Origin: Leucothrix mucor DSM 2157 | GTDB lineage: Bacteria > Pseudomonadota > Gammaproteobacteria > Thiotrichales > Thiotrichaceae | Direction of reading: 5' to 3' | Assembly: GCF_000419525.1 (NCBI RefSeq) | Contig: NZ_ATTE01000001.1 | Location: 1,240,001-1,304,000, forward strand | DNA length: 64,000 bases | In this document: positions 1 through 9,687 of the stretch, piece by piece | Layout of the letters: the number at the start of each line of letters is the position of its first letter | How positions within the stretch are numbered: position 1 is the first letter of the stretch | The notes under the pieces: model-generated | What the model was told of the DNA's origin: nothing | Database searches by the model: none | Seen by the model: the letters and a program-made list of their open reading frames with translations, nothing else | Translations under genes and position numbers: made by a program

Positions 1-546
1 ACCAATAGACACCACAGTCACTTCGATACCAATTCGAATATTAGCAATTGGAAAGCCGGTTTTAGCCTGCAATCCTTTCATTAACCAATCTCTGGGGCCA
101 GCGCCAAGGTTGGCCGTGAGGTAAATTCCCGAGGCAATTCCAATAATTCCAACGCCAATCACCGATTGAAGCAGCTGCCAGAAAAGCGTTTCAGGGTGCG
201 GCAGAAAGTCAATGGAGAAGTCGATCATAAAGGCTATAATCAGCGCATTTAAAATGGTGCCCATGCCTGGCTTTTGCTTTAGCGGTATCCACAAGGCAAG
301 CACGGTAAAGCTGACTAGCATGGTGACGAAGCCAATACTCCAGTCAGTTTTTCCGGCGATGCCTTGAGCCAGCACGGTCCAAGGGCTAACGCCGGCGTTG
401 CTGGTAATCAGCAAGGCTTCACCCAAACCAAATAACACCAATCCCAAGTTTAAGTAAAAGAAGCTCAGTAGCGTTGGTCGCAAGTTATAAGGCGAGGGTG
501 AACTCCAGCTCAGGGTTGGGATTTCTTTAACGGAGAATATTTTCAA
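1..546 (-). CDS. YczE/YyaS/YitT-family membrane protein (C-terminus cut by window edge)
   Basis: Partial gene; the 3' end lies outside the window. The reverse-strand reading is open from a TTG at 546 (the frame has a stop just upstream near 587, and no ATG in between) to base 1. The product has alternating hydrophobic helices, an early segment reading GVSPWTVLAQG, and later the motif LGAGPRDWLMKGL followed by a conserved R and E in a helix. These match the repeated glycine-rich motifs of the YczE/YyaS/YitT membrane-protein family as I know it. Function in this family is poorly defined. The start codon is uncertain because no clear Shine-Dalgarno is visible. The gene is divergent from the BLUF gene. 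Confidence 0.6.
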   Translation of the reverse strand, partial: MKIFSVKEIPTLSWSSPSPYNLRPTLLSFFYLNLGLVLFGLGEALLITSNAGVSPWTVLAQGIAGKTDWSIGFVTMLVSFTVLALWIPLKQKPGMGTILNALIIAFMIDFSIDFLPHPETLFWQLLQSVIGVGIIGIASGIYLTANLGAGPRDWLMKGLQAKTGFPIANIRIGIEVTVVSIG

Positions 547-811
547 TGTAGCGGCCAGCGTGAGGGATGGTTGGGAATCGTATGGTTAAACGTGTAGGGC
601 TGTCAATCAAGTCGCCGGTGCTATGTATTCAAGCTGATCGGCCAGTGTGTTCGTGCGCTATCTTGGCAGTGGCTTAAAGACTGGCTTGCTTACTTTCGCT
701 TAAAGTAGATAAACTCGGGCAACAAGCTTAAAATTAAGAAATAGGTTCACAATAAATTGTCCACTTTGAGATGAGAGTAGGCAGGTTTTATATATAAAAA
801 GGTAATAACAA
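547..811. other. Divergent intergenic region upstream of the BLUF gene
   Basis: A 265-bp gap between two divergently read genes. It becomes AT-rich toward the BLUF start and must hold promoters for both directions. An AAGG just ahead of the GTG at 812 is the only site I can assign. No hairpin or coding frame is apparent. Confidence 0.4.
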
Positions 812-1231
812 GTGATTCACTTAATCTACATAAGTACCGCAACAAGCTGGCCATCTGAAGAGGATTTAAAGGCATTATTGGAACACGCTCGCACTAATAA
901 TACCCGACGGAATATTACCGGTATGCTGTTGTATGACAATGCGGTTTACATCCAAGTGTTAGAGGGGGATAAGGAGGCGGTTGAGGAGGTTTACAATATC
1001 ATTGTTAAAGACCCAAGAAATAACGGCCATGTGAAGCTTATCGAAGAAGAAATTACCGAGCGCGACTTTCCGGATTGGAGTATGGGCTTTAAGAATTTGG
1101 AGAGCTGCTCGCCAGATGAGCTGGAAGGATTTCATGATGCTTTTGGTGGAAGGTTGGATAAAGATTTCGCCGTTCAAAATACCTCGGCTGCGGTTAAGCT
1201 GTTAAAGCGCTTTTCACGAGGCGGCCAATAA
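812..1231 (+). CDS. BLUF-domain blue-light receptor (short, single-domain)
   Basis: 139-aa cytoplasmic flavin (FAD)-binding photoreceptor. The BLUF domain fills residues 1-95. The residues that define BLUF photochemistry are all present with the spacing of AppA: Tyr6, Asn30, Gln48, Trp89 and Met91 (AppA Y21, N45, Q63, W104, M106). The C-terminal ~45 residues are helical and charged, and there is no fused EAL, GGDEF or other output domain, so signalling probably goes through a protein partner, as in other short BLUF proteins. It starts with GTG at 812, preceded by AAGG. The pseudouridine synthase gene follows after only 12 bp, so co-transcription is likely. The light-sensing role is family knowledge; the partner is unknown. 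Confidence 0.9.
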   Translation: MIHLIYISTATSWPSEEDLKALLEHARTNNTRRNITGMLLYDNAVYIQVLEGDKEAVEEVYNIIVKDPRNNGHVKLIEEEITERDFPDWSMGFKNLESCSPDELEGFHDAFGGRLDKDFAVQNTSAAVKLLKRFSRGGQ

Positions 1232-1243
1232 AAGGAAGCTTTA

Positions 1244-1957
1244 ATGCTTGATTCTAGAGAGCCAGTTCACAGCATCATTGATGATTTTCTGGCTCCGGTT
1301 TGTGATGGGTTTGTCGAGATTCTGTATCAGGATGATGACATCCTGTTGATCAATAAACCCAGTGGACTGCTGAGCTTGTCAGGTAAGAACCCACTCAATT
1401 GGGACTCAGTACATTACCGCTTAGTGCATGGCCAAGCGGGTGTGACGCCAGCATTCCCCGAGGCAAAATTACCCCACCGCCTGGATTTTGGTACTTCCGG
1501 TATTATGGTGGTGGGCTTGCACGCAGCGGCTTCAAAACACCTCAATCAACAGTTTCAGGCACGCAGCATTCAAAAGCGCTATACCGCCATGTTAGCGGGT
1601 TGGGTGGCTGACGATCAGGGGCAGATTAGCGCGCCAATTGCCAAGGATAGACTGCTATTTCCTCGGGTGAAGATTTGCCATGAGACAGGTAAAGCTGCGC
1701 TGAGTGACTACACGGTGTTAAGGCGGCTGGAACACCCGCGTCGGAGCTTGGTGCAATTTACGCCGCTCACCGGACGCACACATCAGCTACGCATTCACAG
1801 TTTGGAAATGGGTCACCCGATTTTAGGTTGCGATTTGTATCACAATGACATCAGCGAGCAGATGGCAGATCGCTTGTTATTGCATGCCAGTGATTTGTAT
1901 TTTCAGCATCCTGCTAGCGATAAGCGAATTCATTGGCAATGTCCTTCCTCGGCTTAG
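1244..1957 (+). CDS. RluA-family RNA pseudouridine synthase
   Basis: 237 aa, the size of compact RluA-type enzymes without an S4 domain. It isomerises uridine to pseudouridine in rRNA and/or tRNA. The catalytic motif HRLDFGTSG contains the nucleophilic Asp81. Further family motifs are YQDDDILLINKPSGLL near residues 28-43, KRYTAML, and GRTHQLRIH in the C-terminal half. The ATG at 1244 follows AAAGGAAGC and lies 12 bp behind the BLUF stop codon, which suggests a two-gene transcript. The exact RNA target (RluA-like 23S U746/tRNA U32, or other) cannot be settled by eye. Confidence 0.9.
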   Translation: MLDSREPVHSIIDDFLAPVCDGFVEILYQDDDILLINKPSGLLSLSGKNPLNWDSVHYRLVHGQAGVTPAFPEAKLPHRLDFGTSGIMVVGLHAAASKHLNQQFQARSIQKRYTAMLAGWVADDQGQISAPIAKDRLLFPRVKICHETGKAALSDYTVLRRLEHPRRSLVQFTPLTGRTHQLRIHSLEMGHPILGCDLYHNDISEQMADRLLLHASDLYFQHPASDKRIHWQCPSSA

Positions 1958-2091
1958 CCGCGCAGCTTCGGTGATTTATCTTCGGGTATTACGAATTATT
2001 CATTCTGTTTAAGCGAATTTTTCGAGGCTTTGAATTGTCGTAAACTAATAATGATTTGAGAGTTTTTTATTTATTTTTGGAGCGTATGACC

Positions 2092-2802
2092 ATGGTTGAT
2101 GTAAACAAGCTGTTAGGTGCTTTTCTAAGTAGTGGCGCGGCAAGTGGTATGGCCGGAGGGCTGGCAGGTGGATTAGCGAGCAAGATGATCAGCAAAAAGT
2201 CGGCTAAAAAACTGGGCTCAAACGCGCTGAAACTTGGTGGCGTTGCCGCGATTGGAGCGTTGGCTTACACCGCTTACCGTCAGTACAACAATAATCAAGG
2301 CGCTGCTCAGCCGAATTCCCCGACGCCACCGCTTGCGCCCACACCCACGGCAACGCCTATTTCAGTCACGCCGGCTACCTTATCAGCAGCGCCCGCAGGC
2401 TCGGCCTTTATGCCAGCCATTGATGATCAGGCAGCGAATAATGAATTAGGCTTGCTATTAGTGCGCTCAATGATTGCCGTTGCCCGCGCCGATGGACGAC
2501 TGGATGCTCAAGAGAGCCAAGCTATTTTCCAGAAGATTGAGTCGTTAGGTTTGGACAGTGAGAGCCAGAATTTGCTGGTGCAGGAAATGGGTCACCCGGT
2601 CGATATGGATGCGATTATTAATAGCGCCACCACACCCGAAGTCGCGGCAGAAATTTACATTGCCTCGTTATTGGCGGTCGATGTGGATACCGCCGCTGAG
2701 AAATCCTATCTGGCGATGCTCGCCGCGCGTTTGCAGTTACCACCAGCACTGGTCGCTGAGTTAGAAAATCAGGTGAATACACACAAGACGGTTGCTCAAT
2801 GA
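2092..2802 (+). CDS. DUF533 / TerB-like protein (YebE type)
   Basis: 236 aa. The N-terminus (VNKLLGAFLSSG, then a Gly/Ala-rich stretch with a hydrophobic segment around residues 50-65) is followed by a Pro/Thr/Ala-rich linker (about 75-115) and a helical TerB-like C-terminal domain with the typical RSMIAVARADGRLDAQE motif. This is the DUF533 arrangement of E. coli YebE, an inner-membrane-associated protein without established function. I chose the ATG at 2092 because GGAG lies 9 nt upstream; the frame is open further upstream to a TTG at 2056. The gene overlaps the next by 4 nt (ATGA), implying translational coupling. Confidence 0.85.
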   Translation: MVDVNKLLGAFLSSGAASGMAGGLAGGLASKMISKKSAKKLGSNALKLGGVAAIGALAYTAYRQYNNNQGAAQPNSPTPPLAPTPTATPISVTPATLSAAPAGSAFMPAIDDQAANNELGLLLVRSMIAVARADGRLDAQESQAIFQKIESLGLDSESQNLLVQEMGHPVDMDAIINSATTPEVAAEIYIASLLAVDVDTAAEKSYLAMLAARLQLPPALVAELENQVNTHKTVAQ

Positions 2803-3593
2803 GCGCCGTTCCTACGGTCGGTATTATCGGCGGAAGTGGCGCGCTAGGTAGTGCTATTGCGAAAGGATTACTGCGCAATGGCTACCTAACCCCCGAGCAA
2901 CTGTGGATCTCTAACCGCTCGGGTAATGCCGCCGGATTTGATGAGAGTCCCGGTATTCACTTTACGAGTAGCAATCAAACGCTAGTCGATGCTTGCGATA
3001 TTGTGATAGTCTCCGTGCCGCCGCACCTTGCGCCATCCATTGGTATCCATGCAGAGAACCGCTTGATTATTTCAGTGATGGCGGGTGTGTCTATCGAGCA
3101 GCTACAGCAGTTTAGTGGCTCTGACAGAGTTGTGCGTGCCATATCAAACCCCGCTGCTGATATTGGATTGGCTTACTCGCCTTGGTGCGTGAGTGCCGGC
3201 GTCACTGACCAAGACCGTGAATGGACGCGTAGTGTGTTTGGTGCTTTTGGGCAGACTGATGAAGTCCCCAATGAAGACCAGATTGACCATTTCACCGCAC
3301 TGATCGGGCCAGTACCGGGCTTTGTGGCTTACTTTGCCGATTGCATGGTGGGCTATGCCGTGAAAAATGAGATCGACCCCAAGGTTGCAGAGCGGGCGAT
3401 TCGTCAATTGTTTCATTCCAGTGGCGTGGTGCTTGCTGAGTCGGAGGCATCACCGACAGAACATGTTAATGCTATGATTGATTACGCTGGGACCACGGCA
3501 GCAGGACTTGAGGCGATGAAGGCATCACCGCTTGCGGACTTTGTCGAGCAAGGGCTGAAAGCGGCATACCTGAAAGCGAAAGATATTGGGTGA
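2799..3593 (+). CDS. Pyrroline-5-carboxylate reductase-like oxidoreductase
   Basis: 264 aa. The N-terminal Rossmann fold has the dinucleotide motif VGIIGGSGALGSAIAKGLL (residues 7-25). The C-terminal dimerisation domain carries the ProC-type pattern TALIGPVPGFVAYF and an HSSGVVLAES helix. ProC reduces 1-pyrroline-5-carboxylate to proline with NAD(P)H. The glycine motif has an unusual GGSGALG spelling and the ProC signature is diverged, so a ProC paralogue with another imine or keto substrate is possible. The start ATG overlaps the stop of the DUF533 gene by 4 nt. Confidence 0.8.
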   Translation: MSAVPTVGIIGGSGALGSAIAKGLLRNGYLTPEQLWISNRSGNAAGFDESPGIHFTSSNQTLVDACDIVIVSVPPHLAPSIGIHAENRLIISVMAGVSIEQLQQFSGSDRVVRAISNPAADIGLAYSPWCVSAGVTDQDREWTRSVFGAFGQTDEVPNEDQIDHFTALIGPVPGFVAYFADCMVGYAVKNEIDPKVAERAIRQLFHSSGVVLAESEASPTEHVNAMIDYAGTTAAGLEAMKASPLADFVEQGLKAAYLKAKDIG

Positions 3594-3622
3594 TCAACAC
3601 TCATTAACAGGAAAACAACATT

Positions 3623-4690
3623 ATGATGAGTGAGCTGAAAAGCATCGGTTATAGCGAGTGGTTTGCAAGCCGAGTCGATGATCAAAAATTGGCTACTCAT
3701 GCGGTTGCTCGGGTTATGTCTGTGCATAAAGATAGCTTCACCGTTACCAAGGGCGGGGACGAGGTATTCGCCGAGCTCTCTGGCAATCTGCTCTACAGCA
3801 CTGACTCTGCCAGTGAGCTGCCGACCACGGGCGACTGGGTGTATGCCGATTTTTACGATGATGATACTCATGCCATTATCTATGGCGTGTTTCCCAGAAA
3901 GACACTGCTAAAGCGTAAGGCTGTCGGAAAGCTGGTTGATTATCAGTTGATTGCGGCAAATATTGATGTTGCCTTCATTATCCAATCCTTGAACGATAAT
4001 TTTAATCTACGAAGATTGGAGCGCTATTTAGTGATGGCCAATGAAGCTGGTATCGAGCCGGTCATTCTATTGAGCAAATGCGATCTGATGCCAGAGGATG
4101 AGATCAGCGACATTAAGAACAAGGTGTTGGCAGTTGCGCCTAATGCAACCGTGATGGCATTTAGCAACTTAAACCAAGCGAGTATTGATTCAATTATCCA
4201 ATCCTTAAAAAGCGAACTCACTTATTGCTTGCTGGGCTCTTCAGGCGTTGGGAAAACCACTTTGCTTAACAGCATTGTCGGCAAGGATGAGTTTGAAACC
4301 AAGGCAGTCAGTAAAATACAAAGCAAGGGCCGACACACCACCACTAGCCGTCAATTGGTGCGCTTAGAAAGTGGTGCGATGATTATAGATACTCCGGGAA
4401 TGAGAGAGCTTGGGAGTGTGTCTGCCGATGAGGGCTTGGATGAAACCTTCTCAGAAATAGCGCCACTTTCACAGCAGTGCAAGTTTGCGAACTGTTCACA
4501 CAGTAATGAAAAAGGCTGCGCGATGTTGGTGGCGATCAATGCGGGTGAGCTATCAGAGGAGCGCTATCAAAACTACTTAAAGATTAAAAGAGAGTCTGAT
4601 TTTAACCAAATGTCCTACTCGGAAAAGCGCAAGAAGGACAAAGATTTTGGCAAGCTGATTAAATCAACGCTGAAAAACAAACAACGTTAA
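3623..4690 (+). CDS. rsgA: Ribosome small-subunit-dependent GTPase A (RsgA/YjeQ family)
   Basis: 355 aa. A circularly permuted GTPase that helps late 30S subunit maturation. Order seen: N-terminal OB-fold region (about 1-100), G4-like SKCDL, then G1 GSSGVGKT at residues 205-212, G3 DTPGM, and a C-terminal zinc knuckle CKFANCSHSNEKGC (C-x4-C-x-H-x5-C). The basic C-terminal tail fits rRNA binding. The N-terminal wording (SIGYSEWFASR) resembles the second RsgA paralogue type found in vibrios and other gammaproteobacteria, so another copy elsewhere in the genome is likely. The start ATG at 3623 is followed directly by a second ATG; AGGA lies about 10 nt upstream. It is convergent with the OYE gene. 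Confidence 0.93.
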   Translation: MMSELKSIGYSEWFASRVDDQKLATHAVARVMSVHKDSFTVTKGGDEVFAELSGNLLYSTDSASELPTTGDWVYADFYDDDTHAIIYGVFPRKTLLKRKAVGKLVDYQLIAANIDVAFIIQSLNDNFNLRRLERYLVMANEAGIEPVILLSKCDLMPEDEISDIKNKVLAVAPNATVMAFSNLNQASIDSIIQSLKSELTYCLLGSSGVGKTTLLNSIVGKDEFETKAVSKIQSKGRHTTTSRQLVRLESGAMIIDTPGMRELGSVSADEGLDETFSEIAPLSQQCKFANCSHSNEKGCAMLVAINAGELSEERYQNYLKIKRESDFNQMSYSEKRKKDKDFGKLIKSTLKNKQR

Positions 4691-4749
4691 ATTAGGTTAG
4701 TTCGCTGTTTAAGGCGCTAATTTCACGATGCTAGTGAAGCTTTGGGCGC

Positions 4750-5985
4750 TTATGCCCGACGCTTTTTAAACGCGTAGAAACCCGCTCCCAGCAGTGTTTT
4801 CGCAACTACGCTCCAAGCACTCAAATTGGCTTTCGGGTCTTTGCCGTTGGCAATCCGCGCAAGCTGCTGTTCGTACCAAGTAATACCAATCATAGCCATG
4901 GCATCCATTGCACGGCTACCCGTAGAGGGATTACTTAATGTCATGCTGTAGCGGTCATCGGCGAGTAGCTTATTCGGGAATTCAGTATCAATGGCAACGG
5001 TTCTGGCCAAGCCAACAAAATCAGTCGCGCCACTTTGCAGGGCTTCTAACATGGCTGGGCCACTTCGAAATCCGCCGGTCACCACTAATGGAGTATCCAC
5101 CAGCTTGCGCACTTTTTCCATATAATCAAGGAAGTAGGCTTCACGATCGATCGTGCTTTGTTTCGCGCCTTTTCCCATCATGGAGGGGCTTTCATAGGTG
5201 CCGCCGGAGATCTCAATCAAGTTGATACCGGCATTCGCCAATGCCTGCACCACTTCCATCGAGTCATCTTCGCTGAAGCCGCCTTTCATAAAGTCAGCAC
5301 TGTTTAGCTTGATGCCGATAGGGAAGTCGTCGCCCACTTGTTCACGAATGGCTTCATACACGGATAGCACAAAACGCATACGATTTTGCAGCGAGCCACC
5401 CCATTGATCATCCCGCGTATTATGGCGAGGTGATAAAAACTGACTGACCAGATAGCCATGCGCACCATGAATCTGCACGCCGGTAAATCCTGCATCTTTA
5501 GAGAGTCTGGCGCTGGTGGCAAATTGCTGGATGATCTCTAAAATCTCAGCTTCCAATAGCGCTCTTGGCGTATTGAAGCCTTTTTCAAGCCCTTTGCCCA
5601 GTGCAATAGCCGATGGCGAGACGGGTGTTTTGTTGAGAAAGCTCGGAATTTGTTTACCGGGGTGGTTGAGTTGCGTCCAGATCTGCGCGCCGTTTTGTTT
5701 TCCAGCTTCAGCCCAGCGTTTGAATATTTCAAGATCGCTGTGCTCATCCAATACCACATTTTTTGGCTCACCAAGTGCGGTGCGGCTAATCATGATATTG
5801 CCAGTCATCGACAAACCAATGCCACCGTTTGCCCAGCGTCCGTAAAGCGTCACCAATCCGTCTGTGGGGTGGTGGCCTTTAGTGCCGAGCTGCTCGCTCA
5901 TGGCGGATTTGAATAGGCGGTTTTTGATGATTTGTCCGTTGCTCAGCGTGAAGCTGCTGGCTAAGGATAATGACGGCTGAGTCAT
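4750..5985 (-). CDS. NADH:flavin oxidoreductase, Old Yellow Enzyme family
   Basis: 411 aa from the ATG at 5985. FMN-dependent TIM-barrel ene-reductase/oxidase family. Visible hallmarks: substrate-binding VQIHGAHGYLVSQFLSPRHNTR with the conserved HGAHGYL, followed by DQWGGSLQNRMRF; WTQLNHPGKQ early; and TGGFRSG plus GATDFVGLAR at the phosphate-binding C-terminal barrel end. AGG lies 9 nt before the 5985 ATG. An alternative in-frame ATG at 6018 would add 11 residues (MKDHRKSRYPR) that do not look like the family. The physiological substrate is unknown. Confidence 0.9.
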   Translation of the reverse strand: MTQPSLSLASSFTLSNGQIIKNRLFKSAMSEQLGTKGHHPTDGLVTLYGRWANGGIGLSMTGNIMISRTALGEPKNVVLDEHSDLEIFKRWAEAGKQNGAQIWTQLNHPGKQIPSFLNKTPVSPSAIALGKGLEKGFNTPRALLEAEILEIIQQFATSARLSKDAGFTGVQIHGAHGYLVSQFLSPRHNTRDDQWGGSLQNRMRFVLSVYEAIREQVGDDFPIGIKLNSADFMKGGFSEDDSMEVVQALANAGINLIEISGGTYESPSMMGKGAKQSTIDREAYFLDYMEKVRKLVDTPLVVTGGFRSGPAMLEALQSGATDFVGLARTVAIDTEFPNKLLADDRYSMTLSNPSTGSRAMDAMAMIGITWYEQQLARIANGKDPKANLSAWSVVAKTLLGAGFYAFKKRRA

Positions 5986-6065
5986 GCGGGGGTACCTGGA
6001 TTTTCGATGATCTTTCATGATCTTCTTTTTAAAATCCGTGCCGGAGGTTCTCTGGCACGAACTGA

Positions 6066-6263
6066 TTACTTCGCTAAGTTTCTGATTTGCTCAGATAACT
6101 CTTTAATCTCTTTTTGCAGGGTGAGCACTGATACTTTAGAAATCTGTGCGCTACCAATTGACTGGGACTTACGAGTTTTCCAACCCTCAGTGCCTCGGCT
6201 TGAGCTTGCCAACTGGTTCTTCTTTTCCTGAATCAATCTCAGTAAATCGTCTTTCTGACTCAT
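6066..6263 (-). CDS. Small charged coiled-coil protein, 65 aa
   Basis: A 65-aa frame starting ATG at 6263 with CAGGTAA 6 nt upstream. The sequence is rich in Lys, Glu, Gln and Ser, with heptad-like leucine spacing at both ends (LLRLIQEKKNQLA; LQKEIKELSEQIRNLA) and a Ser/Gly-rich middle. It could form a coiled coil or helical hairpin. No family was recognised. It lies on the same strand and just upstream of the OYE gene (80 bp gap to the 5985 start). It is supported by the ribosome-binding site and plausible composition but not by homology. Confidence 0.5.
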   Translation of the reverse strand: MSQKDDLLRLIQEKKNQLASSSRGTEGWKTRKSQSIGSAQISKVSVLTLQKEIKELSEQIRNLAK

Positions 6264-6486
6264 GGTATTACCTGATTAGTTTTCTTTTACCAAGCTGAAA
6301 AGTCATGATTTTTCTAACTTTTTATCTTGGGTTTACCCATTTAAAGAGCGCCGCAATCATACCACATCGTTGGTTTTTAAAATCACTTATTGTTTTTCAG
6401 TACGCGCCCGTTTTATGACAAACTAGGCGGCTTGTTTGCGCGCTAATCATTGGATGATTACTTGCAACACTTAACTCCCGTTTTCA

Positions 6487-9400
6487 ATGGTTGATTCGAT
6501 GTCCAAATCAGTTGCTAGCGCCTCACACAATTCAAGCCAGAGCCATGCAGACAATATCCTCGATGCGTGGACGGCGCTTGAAGCGCTCTCGCCACAAACC
6601 TACAAAGCACCCAAGGATTTACTGACTGCTGGTGGTTCGATTGTTTCCTTGGATACCGATCAAGAGCCATGGTTTCAACGTCAGGAGGCGCGCCCCAATA
6701 CCGAGCTGTATTACATCGTTTACCTTGGCAGTGTCGACTTGGGGCGCGCCACTGAAAAGCTATTGTCTGTCTATCAGGATGATCGAATTGAGGGATCACG
6801 CAGCAGTGGTCAATCGGTACTGGGTTTGATCATACTCGATCAGTATGGCATTCCCGTGCCTGAAATGGGCTTGGCGCTGTCCAGTTTTGGCTGGGCTTAT
6901 GGCCGAGCCTTGCACGGGAATTTGCATGAACTGAAGTCATGGGAAGCCTCAGAAGAAACGCTTAAAGAGGGGCTGGAGCAATTCATCTACCAGCAGGATG
7001 AGGAGGGCAATGCTTTACCGCTTACAGTGCTGGAAATCGAAGAGGCCTATGACTGGCTAGTTAAATATTGTGAGATTCCACTGGATGACTGCACCCCGCC
7101 AAGCTTTGCTATTCAGCAATATCAATCATCCAAAAAAGGTGCGCCGAGCCCTGCGATTATTAATAGCTTCTTGTTAGAGGATATCCAGCGAGCCAAGCAC
7201 AGCATTCAATCTGGCACTGCCAATCCAGCCTTATGCGCGTATTTGGGCATTACCAAGCCCAAGCGCCAGCATGATTTGCTAAAGAGTAAAGCTCAGGTCG
7301 AGCGCGCCTTGCAGCCACAAAATATGCCACCGGGGCGCTGGCCTGGAAAAGGGCGTCATGCCTTGGTATTGCTCCAACAAGTCGCCGTCAACCTTGCCAG
7401 ACAAGAGTTAAAAGACGGAGGCTTATTCTCGGTCAATGGCCCACCGGGCACCGGAAAAACAACGCTATTACGCGACATAGTTGCCTCGGTATTGGTTGAT
7501 CGGGCGCTTGCACTGTCTGCCTTTGAAAATACCGATGATGCCTTCGAACATGCCGGAGAAATGAAGCTGGGTAATGGCTTTGTGCATCTCTATCGCCTCG
7601 ATGAATCGCTGCGAGGACATGAAATCGTGGTGGCTTCCAGCAATAACAAAGCCGTTGAAAATATCAGTAAAGAGCTGCCACTGCGTGATCAAATTGCGGA
7701 AGATATTAAGGGCCTGAACTACTTTAAAACCATCAGTAATTCGCTGAGTGATGATAATCAAACCTGGGGAAATATTGCCGCTGCACTGGGCAATTCCACC
7801 AATCGAAATAACTTCACACAAAAAGCGTGGTGGGATGATGAGAGCGGGTTAAAAGCCTATTTTTACTCCATTACCAAACAGCTTGAGCTGGATCTTGGCG
7901 AGAGTGGCAAAAAGGTCGTGCCTAAAATTGTCGCAGAGTGCGATCCGCCTGCAAGTGATGAGGAGGCCAAGCAGCGCTGGGAGCGGGCACGTAAACGTTT
8001 TGCTACATCGATTAAAAAGTCGGAAGAAATCAGAGACAAGGCGCAAGCCGCTTATAAGGTGTACCAAAAAACAGGGACCTTACAAAAGAAAATAAACAAG
8101 CTACAAGCTCGGTGCGATGATCAAGCAATCCCCGTGGCTGAGGCGCAAGAAGTGAAGCAAACGCTCACTGCTGAGCTGCGTAAAATCAAAAGTCGTTACG
8201 ATAAGGCTAGCAATCAAAAGCAGCAGTTTGAAGCACAAAAGCCAAATATTTTAAAACGTATCTTTGCGCGGGCGACTTGGTTGGAGTGGAAAGCTCAGCA
8301 TCAGTTATTTGTCGATCATTTACAGGGTGTTCAAACGATTGCGCAGCGTGCCAAGGCGAAACGCGATGCCGCCGTTGAGGTTTATAAGCAGCAAGTGAGG
8401 CTACTGAGCGACTTACACAAAGCGTTGGAAGAGGCGAGAACTACCCAGCAAAACACACAGGTCGCTCAGCAAGGCGAAGAGGCTATTTGTGGTGGTAAGC
8501 TGGTCACTGCCGAGTTGTGGGCGCAAAGCCATAAGGCGCAGCAAACCTTTACCCCAAACTACACAGCCGAAGCCCAACGCATTCGCGATGATGTGTTCAT
8601 TGCTGCTATCAAGCTGCATAAAGCATTTATCGATGCTTCCGCCAAGCAAGTGCGTCAAAATCTGAGTGCGTATTTTTACTGCCTTGGAAGTGGACGTTTG
8701 CCGGAGGATAAAAAGGAATTGCTGCCTCACCTCTGGTCAACCGCGTTTCTGCTTACGCCGGTTATCTCAACGGCCTTTGCTTCGGTTGGGCGTATGTTTA
8801 AAGACTTGCCGGATGAAAGTATTGGCTGGTTGCTGATTGATGAGGCGGGTCAAGCCACACCACAGGCGGCAGTAGGTGCCATCGCCAGAGCAAAGCGTGT
8901 GATGTCAGTTGGTGACCCGTTACAGATCGAGCCAGTTTCTCCCTTGCCAGCTGCTTTGGTTGAGAGCTTATCCAAACACTTAGGCGTCGAGTCTAATCAG
9001 TGGATGGCTCCCAATGCGTCGGTGCAAACACTCTCTGATAATGCCAATCCTTATGGTGCGGCCATCGCGCGTGATCTCAGTAAAATCCGCATTGGCGCGC
9101 CGCTCTTGGTACACCGGCGCTGTGAAGATCCTATGTTTAGTATCGTTAACCGCATGGCCTATAACGGCCTGATGGTGCATGCCACGCCGCCTAAAGAGTC
9201 CGCGATGACCTCATTTTTTAATGCAAAGGCGAAGTGGTTCGATATACGGGGCAGCGTTGAGGATAAATGGTGTGAGGCAGAGGGTGAGCAGGTTACTACC
9301 ATGCTGCTGAGCGCCTTTGAAACCTTTGGCGCTGAGGCCGATATTTTCGTGATTTCACCCTTTCGAATCGTGGCGGAGCGTATGCGCGGGCTAATCCGGC

Positions 9401-9687
9401 AACAAAAAAAGCGTTTAACCGCTTATGGCATTAATGACCCTGAGTCCTGGATTCAGCAGAATATCGGCACCGTACACACCTTTCAGGGCAAGGAAGCGCA
9501 AACGGTGATTCTGTTGTTAGGCGCGCCAAGTCCCGAGCAACAGGGCGCAAGAGCTTGGGCGACGGCGAGTGTCAATTTATTGAATGTGGCAGTCTCCCGA
9601 GCCAAGCAAAATTTCTATGTGGTTGGCAATCGGGAGCGCTGGGCTGAGTTAGGCCATATGAAGATTATCGCTGAATTCGCCAAATGA
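6487..9687 (+). CDS. UPF1/DNA2-like superfamily 1 helicase
   Basis: 1066 aa. Walker A GPPGTGKT at residues 318-325 within [16 protein letters not shown]; Walker [13 protein letters not shown] with D785-E786; motif [11 protein letters not shown]; motif [14 protein letters not shown]; motif [18 protein letters not shown]. This is the SF1 DNA2/NAM7/UPF1-like set. The first ~300 residues precede the helicase core and have no recognised domain. A Lys/Gln/Glu-rich coiled-coil insertion (about 505-690) separates motifs Ia and II. It is likely an ATP-dependent RNA or DNA translocase; no nuclease domain or partner gene is evident. It starts ATG at 6487 (second ATG at 6499), without a strong Shine-Dalgarno. 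The 3' end overlaps the convergent sugar dehydrogenase gene by 23 bp. Confidence 0.88.
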   Translation: MVDSMSKSVASASHNSSQSHADNILDAWTALEALSPQTYKAPKDLLTAGGSIVSLDTDQEPWFQRQEARPNTELYYIVYLGSVDLGRATEKLLSVYQDDRIEGSRSSGQSVLGLIILDQYGIPVPEMGLALSSFGWAYGRALHGNLHELKSWEASEETLKEGLEQFIYQQDEEGNALPLTVLEIEEAYDWLVKYCEIPLDDCTPPSFAIQQYQSSKKGAPSPAIINSFLLEDIQRAKHSIQSGTANPALCAYLGITKPKRQHDLLKSKAQVERALQPQNMPPGRWPGKGRHALVLLQQVAVNLARQELKDGGLFSVNGPPGTGKTTLLRDIVASVLVDRALALSAFENTDDAFEHAGEMKLGNGFVHLYRLDESLRGHEIVVASSNNKAVENISKELPLRDQIAEDIKGLNYFKTISNSLSDDNQTWGNIAAALGNSTNRNNFTQKAWWDDESGLKAYFYSITKQLELDLGESGKKVVPKIVAECDPPASDEEAKQRWERARKRFATSIKKSEEIRDKAQAAYKVYQKTGTLQKKINKLQARCDDQAIPVAEAQEVKQTLTAELRKIKSRYDKASNQKQQFEAQKPNILKRIFARATWLEWKAQHQLFVDHLQGVQTIAQRAKAKRDAAVEVYKQQVRLLSDLHKALEEARTTQQNTQVAQQGEEAICGGKLVTAELWAQSHKAQQTFTPNYTAEAQRIRDDVFIAAIKLHKAFIDASAKQVRQNLSAYFYCLGSGRLPEDKKELLPHLWSTAFLLTPVISTAFASVGRMFKDLPDESIGWLLIDEAGQATPQAAVGAIARAKRVMSVGDPLQIEPVSPLPAALVESLSKHLGVESNQWMAPNASVQTLSDNANPYGAAIARDLSKIRIGAPLLVHRRCEDPMFSIVNRMAYNGLMVHATPPKESAMTSFFNAKAKWFDIRGSVEDKWCEAEGEQVTTMLLSAFETFGAEADIFVISPFRIVAERMRGLIRQQKKRLTAYGINDPESWIQQNIGTVHTFQGKEAQTVILLLGAPSPEQQGARAWATASVNLLNVAVSRAKQNFYVVGNRERWAELGHMKIIAEFAK

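Noticed and set aside
9665-9687. Convergent 23-bp overlap of helicase and dehydrogenase genes (and 26 bp at 26699-26724) as a regulatory antisense device
   Set aside because: Short tail-to-tail overlaps of this size are common and need no special explanation.
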